NCBI GenBank assembly: GCA_009741485.1
Contig: CM019219.1
Location: forward strand, 1,369,547 to 1,433,546
Direction: 5' to 3'
Origin: Malurus cyaneus samueli
Taxonomy: Eukaryota; Chordata; Aves; Passeriformes; Maluridae
Length of the DNA stretch: 64,000 nucleotides
Below are positions 37,203 through 47,104 of this stretch, piece by piece. Each line of letters begins with the position of its first letter. Position 1 is the first letter of the stretch. Both the position numbers and the translations under genes were made by a program. A model generated the notes under the pieces. The model did no database searches and was not told the DNA's origin. It saw nothing but the letters and a program-made list of their open reading frames with translations.

Positions 37203-38579
37203 CTATAAAAAACATCCCAATTACTCATCCCAAAAATGTTTTTCATTGTAATGTTTTTAAGAGTAAATTGAGGTAAATGTTTATGGTTTATTTTGCTCCA
37301 GAGAGGAGACATTTCCCAATGGACAGCAGAGAAATCTCAGTGCTGTTTACATGTGTTTCCCTGAGTAAAAAACAGTTTATATAAATATGTTTATATAAAT
37401 AGTCAAACTAATTTTAGGTATTCAGGAGGTTTTTGCTACCCATCAGAACCTTGGAGATGTTCAGACTGTATTGTGTCCCATAAACAACTTAAAACCTCAC
37501 TCCTCACCTAAACCTAAATCTTTCAATCTCTTGCTCACACAGAAATACCCAGATTTGAATTTAAAATTGAGACCGACTGACAGCAATTGTATCCTCCTGG
37601 AAAAGGAGGGAATAGTGGCATCAGCTCCCAGGAGCACAGGAAGGAACAGACTGGAAATTGGGTAATGCTGAACTCTGTCGCGATGGGATGCGATAGAGCC
37701 GAGAGGGAGGAAAGGACATCTCTGCTGCACAAACCGTGACAGGAGAAACAGCGCTGAATTGACATAAACCTGCTTAAAACAAACCCGCAGCGTTTGCATA
37801 ATCAGACACAATTTTTATAGATTTTTATATAATGCGCTATTTCCTGTATAAACAGTATTGGCGCAAGCGATCTTCAAGGAAGCACCTTTAAAAACACTCT
37901 ATATTTGAAAGCAGCAAAGGTAAAACAACGGAATTAAATGCAGTTGAGAAGGACCCTCATTGAGTGTTTTGGCCGATAAAACACTTGTTAACAACAAGAC
38001 ACAACTTTGGGGCGAACCCGGCAGTCCCTTTAGCTTTTAGGAAGCGAAAATATTCGGTGTCCTACACCGAGAGCACCCTGTACACGGCAGCCACCAGCCC
38101 TTACAAGGCAAAAAAGCCACAGGAGCTGCAGATGCCCAAGTTTGAACCCGGTCTCGGGGCTGTGACAGCCGCCGGCGGGGACAGGAAAGGTAAACATCGG
38201 GCGAGAGAGGGGCGAGAGCCACCATGACAGAGGCAATAGCCACCATGAGGTGGGTGTCAGGCGGCCCAACTCCTCCCCGCGGCTACCCCCGCCCCAAAGC
38301 CGCGTCCCCTCGGTTCTACCCCCTCACCCGCTCGCTCGTTCACCCGTACCTGGGTCTTTCGGAGCGCTGACGGCCCCGTGTGGCGGCGCCCCCCCCACTC
38401 CGCGCTCCCGTCACTGCGCGGCGCCGACTGAGCCCTTCCCGCGCGCGCGCGCCTCGGCCCCCAGCCCTCGCACCGGCCCCCAGCCTCCCCGGATGTATCC
38501 CTCCGCCAAACATCAAAACACAGCCCCGGCAGCCGCGCAGACGGACGGACCGGGAGCCGCCGCCGCCGCCCGCGCCTAC

Positions 38580-38705
38580 CGGCAGCAGCCATGGCTGATG
38601 GACAGCACCGAGCCCGCCCGGCCGCGACAAGCGGCACCGGACAGAGGGACTCTTTTAGCTTTACCCCGTGCCGGGTCGGCGGAAGGAGAAGAGAACGCAG
38701 CGAGC
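38580..38705 (-). other. MKI67: Probable non-coding exon 1 of MKI67 (boundaries uncertain)
   Basis: The first coding exon has a clean acceptor at its 5' side (TTTTTTATAG before 37202), so an upstream leader exon must exist. Downstream of the CHR promoter the possible donors are GGG/GTAAAG (exon end 38665) and GCCG/GTAGGC (exon end 38580). With the second donor the leader would include an ATG in good context (AGCCATGGC, ATG at 38592-38590). It would open a short upstream frame that stops just before the main start codon. cDNA is needed to choose between them. Confidence 0.4.
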
Positions 38706-38835
38706 TGGCCGTTGAATGTTCAAAAAGGAGCGCGGCGGCGTCTGATTGGAGGAGGGGGCGGCGCGCGACGCGCAGCGCAGCCAATGGGGAGCGGCGATGG
38801 GCGGTTTAAGTTCAAACGGAGGCTCCGCCCCCCCG
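38700..38835 (-). promoter_or_regulatory. MKI67: MKI67 core promoter with CCAAT boxes and CHR element
   Basis: Read in the gene direction there is a GC box (GGGCGGAGCC, near 38821-38830), a first TTTGAA (38816-38811), an inverted CCAAT box (38785-38781), a forward CCAAT box (CTCCAATCAG, CCAAT at 38749-38745) and then TTTTTGAAC with TTTGAA at 38724-38719. The CCAAT boxes are about 32 bp apart and the second lies about 20 bp ahead of the last TTTGAA. That is the classic NF-Y plus CHR arrangement of G2/M genes controlled by DREAM and MMB-FOXM1. MKI67 is a known target of this system. Binding itself is inferred. Confidence 0.75.
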
Positions 38836-38937
38836 GAGCCGCTCGCGCCTCAGGCACCGCCCCGAGCGCGGCGGGAACGCCCTCAGCCCCTCATGGCGGG
38901 GCGGGCACGGACACGGGACTGAGATAGCCTTGTTTGG

Positions 38938-39575
38938 ACCTGTGCCCCCGCCTGAACGTGCACCTGGATGTGTACCTGTGCCTCAGCCTGTACCTGGATC
39001 TGTGTGCCCGCACCTGTACCTGGATATGTACCTGTGCCCCAACCTGAACCTGTGCTCAAACCGGGACCTGTTCCTGTGCTTAAATCTATATAGGAGCCTA
39101 TACCTGTGACTAAACCAGTACCTCTACCTGAATCTGTACCTGTGACCAAGCCTGAACCTGTGCCTGAATATGAACCTGTGTCTGTACCTGTATATTAATC
39201 TGTACCTGTGCCCAACTCTGAACCTGAATCTGTGACCGAACCTGAACCTGTTACTGAACGTGAACCTATGCTTGTACCTGTATCTGAGTCTGTACCTGTG
39301 CCTGAACATGAACCTGTGTTTCTATCTGAATCTGTACGTGTGCCTAAACTTGAACATGTGCCCAAACCTGAACCTGGATCTGTACCTGAATCTGTACCTG
39401 TGCCTAAATCTATACCTGAACCTGTTCCTGCACTTGTACCTCAAACCGCACCCACAACAGTACCTGGGCTTGTACCTGAACCTGAACTTGTACCTGAACC
39501 TTTACCCACACCTGAACTGAACACACCTGTACCTGAACCTAAACCTGAACCTAAACCTGAACCTGTCCAGCCTTA
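38938..39575. repeat. Minisatellite of CTGAAC/CTGTAC/CTGTGC hexamers upstream of MKI67
   Basis: More than 600 bp made of 'cctgaacctgtacctgtgcc' style lines with 6-bp periodicity and 12-18 bp higher-order units. Because the unit is a multiple of three it leaves open frames on both strands (Pro-Val-Pro-Glu on plus, Tyr-Arg-His-Arg on minus). It starts about 100 bp upstream of the promoter GC box. Confidence 0.92.
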
Positions 39576-41354
39576 CTCAGCCCTTCTCTGAAGGAGGGGA
39601 ATTTGGCACCTCAGATCAGCAAAAAGTTGCATCAGTTTACTCCAATTCAGCTTCACTGAGGTGTTATAAAGGAATTTAAGCACCTGTGTTTAATCAGATC
39701 AAAATACTACTAGCCACAAAAATATTATTAATCATGAAAATAAGGAGTTTAAAGAGAGAGGGAAAGTAAAGGGAGTAAGGATGGGAGGGGGTGAGCAGCA
39801 GAAGTTAAATTAGTATTTTAAGCCCCAATTTGTTACCTTCACTTAGATAAAAAACTGTTCCTAATCTCGTTTCCATGAGGAATTCATTACTGAGACTTGA
39901 ATTTGAGGATCTGTGAGGCCAAAAATCAAGACTCAACATGAACAGTGTGTTGCTCTGTGTCTGAAGGCAGAAGAAATAATAATAGTAATAGTAATAATGT
40001 TTTTACAATAGCTTTATGCTACCAGACAATCTTTAATTTAGATGTAAACCATACCAAAATCAGGATTCTATTTGGCATTTAATTGGGTATCATTGCTAAT
40101 GAACAGGGATTTAAAAAAATCCTTCCTGGGAGTCTTTACAAATGCATTTATACCTGAACAAAGTATCTAAACCAAACATTTATAGCAGAAAAGCCCTTTG
40201 AAATTGAATTTATTGCAGTCTCTGCCAGCCCACATGTGATCAAACAGCATAAATAAATAACTACATCTGCACTGTGTCAAAAATTGTATATTCTGGCATG
40301 ATTTACAGGGGTGTCACAGCCTTTGTGACACAAATGATAATAAAGGTTTTAAATCCGTCTCCAAGAGCAGCAGTGCTCTCTGAAACAGCATCTGTACAAA
40401 TATTTGCTAAAGTAGATTTACAGGAAGGGGGGAAAAAAAAGATGTTTTCTTCAAGGTTTAAATTTGCTGTTAGGTTAATTTGTGAGGATTTAATTGAATA
40501 GCACAGTCTGACAAATACACCTGAATACACCATGAAGTAAAATCATCAACTGTCAAAAACGAGGAGAAAAACAGATTAAGTCAGTGCTTGAATCTTCTTG
40601 ACAGAGAATTAAAAAATCAGCGTTTTAATTTGTCACATAAAGATCCTCAAGCAGAGTTATTTATTCCAATGTCTCAACAGGTGTTTTGTAAGCACTGAAA
40701 GAAGCTCATTTCTACAGATTTGTGCTATAAGTGGTTTTTACCTGAAATCCTCAAAAGCACCAAATCTAGTCAAAGCTTTCCTTAAATTAGGGCTTTTATA
40801 AAGGACATAAATATTCAGGCTATTCACTCTGCCAAATCTGGAGATGAGAAGTTGATGTGATAAATCCTGAAAATTTATGTTTTGCAGCAACTTTCTCTCT
40901 TAAAATCACAGTTTATTACACTGACACTTTATTGCACCCAAGGTTTTTGGAATGCTTGTATTCATGCACAGAACTTAATTTTGAGGATTTTATGTGGGAG
41001 CAATCTCCATAAATTTAGGGAAAAAAATGGGATATGTTTCCAAAAGATATCTATCCACATTTAACCAACTCTTTTAAATAATAAGCTTACTTTAAATGGT
41101 GAGAGAACATAAATTACTAAGGGAAAAACTTATAAAATTATGGACACACTAATATTTTTAATTAAAATCTCTATTTCCAATAGTCCAAGTTCATCTGTAA
41201 CAGCAGCTTTCCAACAGGTTGTTGTCCTTCAAAGCCAGGGAGAAAGACTGGGAAGCAAAAGACACAATGTCCGAGTGAAATAGGGCAGGTTTAAAATGAG
41301 AATTAAAACTTTGCAGTAGGTTCTGAGTCTGTGTAACATACCCAGGGTTACAAA

Positions 41355-41420
41355 ATAACCCTAAGGATCATCGAGTCCAGCTCCTGGCTCTGCACAGGAC
41401 AACCCCAAGAATCCTGTCCT
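41355..41420 (-). mobile_element. CR1 fragment (short)
   Basis: 'aaggatcatcgagtccagct' followed by 'cctggctctgcacaggacaa' is an internal CR1 3' line without the octamer end. Confidence 0.7.
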
Positions 41421-41728
41421 GTGCCTGATATGGGAACAAAATTCTTAATCCAGGAAATTTTGCCATCAACTTCAACAGATCACTTTTAATCCTAAAGGTG
41501 ACCATAAAAAGGATTTTGCAACTCCCAATCAATCCTTTTGCATAGCTGAGGTACAAATTTGTACATTTTATTAGTATTGGGGCAAGATTCCCCTGCATTC
41601 CTCAATTAACATCTGTTCAATTCTAGAGTACATCCTTTATCTGCGTACTTACAGACAAGGGAGGAGATTAATTCCATGTGCTCCTTCCTTGGAAACAGCT
41701 TCTGCTTGATCCACAGGGTGCCACATGG

Positions 41729-42060
41729 ATCACAAAATCATGGAATGGTTTGGGTTGGAAGGGACCTTAAATCCCACCCAGTGCCACCCCTGCCATGACA
41801 GGGACACCTCCCATTGTCCCAGGCTGCTCCCATCCCCAATGTCCAGCCTGGCCTTGGGCACTCAAAGGGATCCAGAGGCAGCCACAGCTTCTCTGGGCAC
41901 CCTGTGCCAGGGCTGCCCACCCTACAGGGAACAATTCCTGCCCAAAATCCCATCCATCCCCGCCCTCTGGCAGTGGGAGCCATTTCCCCTTTCCTGGCAC
42001 TAAATGCTCTTTAAACACTCCCTCTCCATCCTTTCCTTCAGGTTTTGTAAGGTCAAAGTT
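41729..42060 (-). mobile_element. CR1 LINE 3'-end fragment
   Basis: 'atcatggaatggtttgggtt' then 'ggaagggaccttaaatccca' to 'ccctctggcagtgggagcca'. Well preserved and probably a younger subfamily. Confidence 0.92.
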
Positions 42061-43004
42061 TCTCTAAAAATCTCAATTAGAAAATGCCACGCTTCATAAT
42101 TCCTTCCCAAATGGGAGAGTTCTCCTTTCTTTTCATCCACCCAACTGGCAAGAAGTCCCAGCTTGGATCATTTTTTCCACGTTTATGGATAGCTGGAGTT
42201 CAGGAGACATCCAGGAAACACTGGAGCAGTTCCTCATGCAATAGGAACAGGTGAAAGGAGAAAAGAATTCTTTGTGCAAAGAACTTCCTTGGCACGGTGC
42301 TCACTCGATGAATAACGGAGCAATTGCCCTGCTCTGTGCACAGCAAACAGATAAAAGTCATTAGGAGGAAGCTCTCACGAAAAGATCTGAATTACAACCT
42401 AATCCTTTAATTCCTCAGATGAAGAACACTCCCCAGCAAGTTCAGTGGCCCGAAAAATTCTCAATTCAACAATTTCTGTGTTAGGCAAAACAGAGCTGAG
42501 ATTTGAAATATGTGCCCTTTACAGAGCAAACACCTCTTTGATCTGCATTAGTTTATCTTGTTTAAATACCCCATTACATTAAACAGATTTCATGGACAGT
42601 TTACAATTGAAGTGTATTTTTTTTTTTAAAAGCTTAATTTCTAAAAACAGAACCACAAGGTCTTTATGGTATCTCTTTGTAAGGTTTAGAAGTAGGAAAA
42701 AACCAACTTTATCACCAGTATAAGACATAAATACCCACATTTACTGTGGAAATTGTGCAGAGTTGTAATAATCAATAACTACCATTACCAATATTTATTT
42801 AAATTAGCCAACAATTGATGAATATTTGAGATTTTTCTATTGACTGAGACCTCACCCAGGCACCTGTCTGTCCTCACACAGAGTTAACTTCCAGTGGTCT
42901 CACAAACTCTGCAGCTTGATCCAGCTCTGCTAAAATCACACAAACATTGCATCAGCTCCTCTGGAATAATTTAAAAGATTCACAGCTTTCACATGGAATG
43001 GCAA

Positions 43005-43245
43005 ATTAGAATCCCAGAATTGCTAAAAGAAGACAAGACCTGCAAGATCATCAAATCCAGCCATCAACCAGTTCACCATGTCCTCCAGTGCCACATCCAC
43101 GTGTTTTTTGAACGCTTCCAAGGATGGGGACTCCACCACTACCCCAGGCATTTGTCCAATGCTTTAAAATTCCTTCATGGAAAGGGTTTTAATCTCCAAT
43201 CTAAACCTCCCCTCCACAAATTGTGGCCATTTCCTCTCATTCTGC
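43005..43245 (-). mobile_element. CR1 LINE 3'-end fragment, older subfamily
   Basis: 'aagacctgcaagatcatcaa' to 'gtgttttttgaacgcttcca' and 'tggggactccaccactaccc', ending near 'ctcattctgcaaatgtc'. Confidence 0.88.
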
Positions 43246-44914
43246 AAATGTCAGAACAGTGCCTGGAAGAATATACAGATAAAAGCTCTTCCAAACTTTT
43301 TTTGTGGAAAAAAAAAAATCCAAAAATTACCTACCCTGAAGAGGAATGGGAGGTGCGGGGTGGACCAGGGGAAACAGGGAAGGGGTCAAACAGAAATATG
43401 GTTTCAATAAATCCTACTTGATTTGCCATTAGGATGTGGCCTCTGAGCAGTTACTCCTGCTTTACACAAACCTCCCCTGCCCCTTGGTACAACTGTGGGG
43501 CCTTCTCTGTTAATTTTAGCAAAGCTTGTCAAAATGAATTCAGAAATTGCTGTTAATTAAGGTGAACTTCCAATCCATGATGACTAACACAGCTGGAAGT
43601 TTAACTCCTGTTTTTACCTTGGTATGACACCACACTTTACCACAAGATTATTTTACTATATTTAAATTATTTTACAACATTTATTTTGTCAGATCTTACT
43701 TTTATCATACAGTTTGGGAAGACCTGGATTTCAGCTGCTTCCATGAGTTTTTACACCCTTCATAACCACAATGTTCAGTCCCGACATAATCAGAATTTAA
43801 CTCCCAAAAAGCTGCAGAGAAGCACTGAAAAAAAATTACTTATCTAGATAATGGATTTCAACTCTTTTAGAATGCTTAATTCAAATGAACACACAACACA
43901 GGAATGAAATTAAAAGATTTAAAGGAAATAATAATGCAGGTGGAGAATAAAAAGGAAGCTTTGTTCTTGCATCGGAATGTATTAGATCTTGCAATTTGCA
44001 TATACAAATAATTCAGCCACATTCACCGGCATTAAAAACACGGCAAGATCAAATTAGAAACGTAATAAAAGAAAATAATAATAGCTGAGACTGTATAATA
44101 CATACATATATTATAAAGATTTGACAAATTAAATACATTTTGGTTATACAGAAAAGTTTCCGTAACTTTACATGAAAAAATGGGACGGAGGGGAACGCAA
44201 ACATTTCCAAAGACTGAGCACAGCGTGGTCAGGCTCGTTTGAAAAGTTTAAAAAACTGATACATAAAAATAGCCTAAAAAACACTGCTAATTACAGTATG
44301 CATTCTTCATTAAGGCCCAGGTCAGCCAAGCACTTAAGGGATCGCTTCCCACAGGATCCACGGCATTCCCATGGATTTTGGGATAAAATGTGGGGAAGCC
44401 AACGCTTAAATGCTGAGGTGAGCTGGGACCTGTCTGAACACATGAACAGTCCAAGTCACACAGTGACCAAAACCACAGGCAGATCAGAAGGAGCCTTCCA
44501 ATCCAACGTTTGGTGTTTCAAAGGAATTCCATGCAATGGAAGGAGACTTGAAGGACAATTCCTACCCACCAGGACACTCCCCAGAGCAGCGCTGAGCACA
44601 CACCATGACTGGGAAGGGAGCTTTTCAAATTCCCCAAAAATCCTTACAGATACAGCTGTGAATTCTGAATTCTGCTTTGGGTTTCTCTTTGCTCCTTGAT
44701 ATCTGAATATGGTCATCAACTAAAATCTGAGTGCTCACTGAGGATTTGGGGTTTCAGCTGAACTCCACCCTACTCCTGGGTGTACCTGGAGCCCTTTAGT
44801 GAACCCCATGGGCTGTTGGAGTTGTGCTCCAGCACATCCCACACCCAACACCCCTGTGCTGAGATGGACTTCAGGGACAACTCACCCCAAGGTTTTACCT
44901 CAGGCACCCACAAA

Positions 44915-47029
44915 TCTGCCCAACACACAAAATATTTTTATTTAAATAAGGGCTAAATGGTCAGAAAGATCCTGACGTCTGGATCAGAAAATGGGAATTC
45001 CTTTGCATTTTCCAGCCTCTGGGAGTTTCTCTGCACTGAGATGTTCAGGAGACGATTCAGCCCCATTTTTTTTCCTAAGAGACCCAAAACCCTGACAGAT
45101 TATTATTCAATTGTGGGCTAGATGGTCAGAAAGATCCTCACATCAGGATCAGAAAATGTGAATTCCTTTGCGTTTTTTCCCAACCCCTGGGAGTCTCCCT
45201 GCACTGAGATGTTCAGGAGACAACTCAACCCCAGAGACTCAAAAACCTGGGGATTTATTATTCAAATGTGGCCTAAGTGGCTGGAAAGATCCTGACATCA
45301 GGATAAGAAAATGGAAATTGCTCTGCTTTATTCTCCAGCCTCTGGGAGTCTCCCTGTGCTGTAAATCACATTGACCCCCCGCTGGATCAGCTCCAAGACT
45401 GAATTTAATTGGGCTCTTTCAGTTCAGACGGAATTTCAGGATCATGCCCTTCCTCACCTTCACTTTCATTCCCCAACCCTGTGGCTCGAGTGTTTCTTCT
45501 CATAGAGACTCACAAGCAAGGTTTAGTCTTTTAAACAATCTTTTTTTTTTTTTTTTTTTTTTTTTAAGTGCATAATTTACTGTACAAATAAATACAGGAG
45601 TGCAGCGATGGGAAGACGAGAAGCAGCCAATGGGAATGGGGTGCTCAGAAATTCCTACCCCAAACCTTTTCCAGCCAGGACGGAATGGAAGGAGAGCTGT
45701 GGACACCTCCCCGTGCCCTTGCACTGCTCCAAGGAATTTCTGTTGGGATGGGAATGGGATAAAATAGTGCAAGAACAGCAGGAGAAGCTCAGTTTTAGCT
45801 GCTTGTTTTAAATAAGGCTTTGTTGCATGGCAAAAGCCCGGCTGGACGAGACAGAACTATTGCATATTCGTTATGTTGTTAATTACAGAGTCGCCTCCTT
45901 TGTGCTCATTAAGTCATGGATGATTTCCAAAGAGTGGGAAAGATAAACTTTGTAATTATTCAACATTCAGGTGCCCTGTGAACTGGGGCATTTTCCCCCC
46001 CCTGGTCAGGGCTGTAAAAAAGACTTTTATATTTTCTGTCACCAATTCTATTCTCAGCAGTACTTTCATTAAAAATATATCTCTGTACACAATCCTAAAC
46101 CCTTCGAGAAAGGCAAGAGTTCTTTTTAGACAGCATTTATAGCAGGGTAAGAACCTGGAGGAACTTTTGTACAATACTCAATCTTTCTGGCAGTAAACTG
46201 TTCATAAAATGTTTTTTTTCCCCAATTTTTTACCGATATTCTTAATTATTCTGCTGAGTCAGATCAAGGAACAAGAATTCATCTCCTATTTTAAAGAAGT
46301 GGGAAATTATGCACATGTTTAGAGTGAAGTCTTAACTCCATTTCTGGCCTTTCTCTTCAAGCAGACAGGTACTGCAAAATATATTCTTCAAATATGCAAA
46401 ATACTCTAAAAATCACATTATTGCCTCTCTAAGTCGATTCAAACAATATTTGGGAAAAAAACAAACTGACTGGGCTTCAAAAGTTCTGTTAATTCCAAAA
46501 TTCAAATCTGTATTTCTACTGATTCTATCTAATGGAAAATAAGACTCAAAATCCAAGTGCCATCAAAACCTGGAGGCTCTTCAAAACAGCCTTGAAAAAA
46601 TAAATATCTATTTTCATGGTGAACATATTTTCCTGGTGAACAAAATATGTTTAAACATATACACTATAATTCCCTTTTTTTTAGCATAAACTGTAACTCA
46701 CCTGTCAAAAATGTCTAGAACTGGGAGATAACATCATGGAGAAATAATTTATAAGTGGCAAAATTCAAAGGAAAAAACTCTCAAGAATTAATTTCCCGTT
46801 ATTTAGAATAAAGATTTCTATCCCATCTTACAGTGCTATACAGTATAGAACATTATACTTTGCTTTAGAAGATATTTATATTTAAGAAACAACTTTATAC
46901 AGCAAATGCAACTTTTAGAGCCCACGCGACGTTGTATTTACAGTTAAGTCAACAATCCAAATGCCATGGAATAAATTAACATAATATACAACTATTTATA
47001 CAGACAAATTAAAAAATAAGGCAGGATTC
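44915..47029 (-). other. PTPRE: Probable PTPRE 3' UTR
   Basis: AT-rich and without a coding frame after the PTPRE stop. A plausible poly(A) signal in the gene direction is AATAAA at 44942-44937, followed by a GT-rich stretch (TTTTGTGTGTTGGG). A second AATAAA lies at 45259-45254. A 28-base homopolymer run (T on +) at 45540-45567 and a three-copy tandem repeat at 44944-45360 fall inside. The transcript end is inferred. Confidence 0.4.
44944..45360. repeat. Three-copy tandem repeat, unit about 155-165 bp
   Basis: Anchor lines 'ggctaaatggtcagaaagat' (44951), 'gggctagatggtcagaaag' (45115) and 'ggcctaagtggctggaaag' (45270) are each followed by the same order of segments: a 'cctgacatcaggatcagaaa' type, 'aattcctttgc', and 'cctctgggagtctccctg'. 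The copies are clearly diverged, so the array is not very recent. Confidence 0.85.
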
Positions 47030-47104
47030 TCATTTGAAATTAGCATAATCTGAAAAGATGTCGATGAAATCTTGTACCACTCTGTAGCAGAATTCATACT
47101 GTTC
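47030..47104 (-). CDS. PTPRE: PTPRE last coding exon and stop
   Basis: Encodes [20 protein letters not shown] then ANFK and a TGA stop at 47032-47030. Human PTPRE ends with the same residues except Lys for Arg in CYKVV. Acceptor CCTGCAG. Confidence 0.97.
   Translation of the reverse strand, partial: EQYEFCYRVVQDFIDIFSDYANFK

Larger units (their letters stand above)
38200..38930. promoter_or_regulatory. CpG island over the MKI67 5' end
   Basis: GC content and CpG frequency rise sharply here compared with the AT-rich flanks on both sides. The stretch covers the promoter, the presumed non-coding first exon and the start of intron 1. The long open frames on both strands inside it are by-products of the GC richness. 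Confidence 0.85.
39600..44910. other. Intergenic stretch between MKI67 and PTPRE
   Basis: AT-rich. It holds an (AAT/AGT)n patch at 39976-40000 and CR1 fragments (41355-41420, 41729-42060, 43005-43245). No coding frame is convincing. Confidence 0.55.

Noticed and set aside
38250..38927. 225-codon plus-strand and 175-codon minus-strand frames
   Set aside because: They lie in the MKI67 CpG island, where stop codons are rare; both consist of Ala/Arg/Pro runs.
39208..39591. 127-codon open frame rich in Pro-Val-Pro-Glu
   Set aside because: It is the translation of the hexamer minisatellite; overlapping frames on both strands are also open.
41725..42067. Several 65-90 codon frames on both strands
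   Set aside because: All fall in a CR1 3' fragment; the same peptides recur at every CR1 copy in the window.
45540..45567. 28-base T run read as the poly(A) tail of a processed pseudogene
   Set aside because: No spliced-gene sequence or target-site duplication is seen next to it; it is a simple homopolymer in the PTPRE 3' region.
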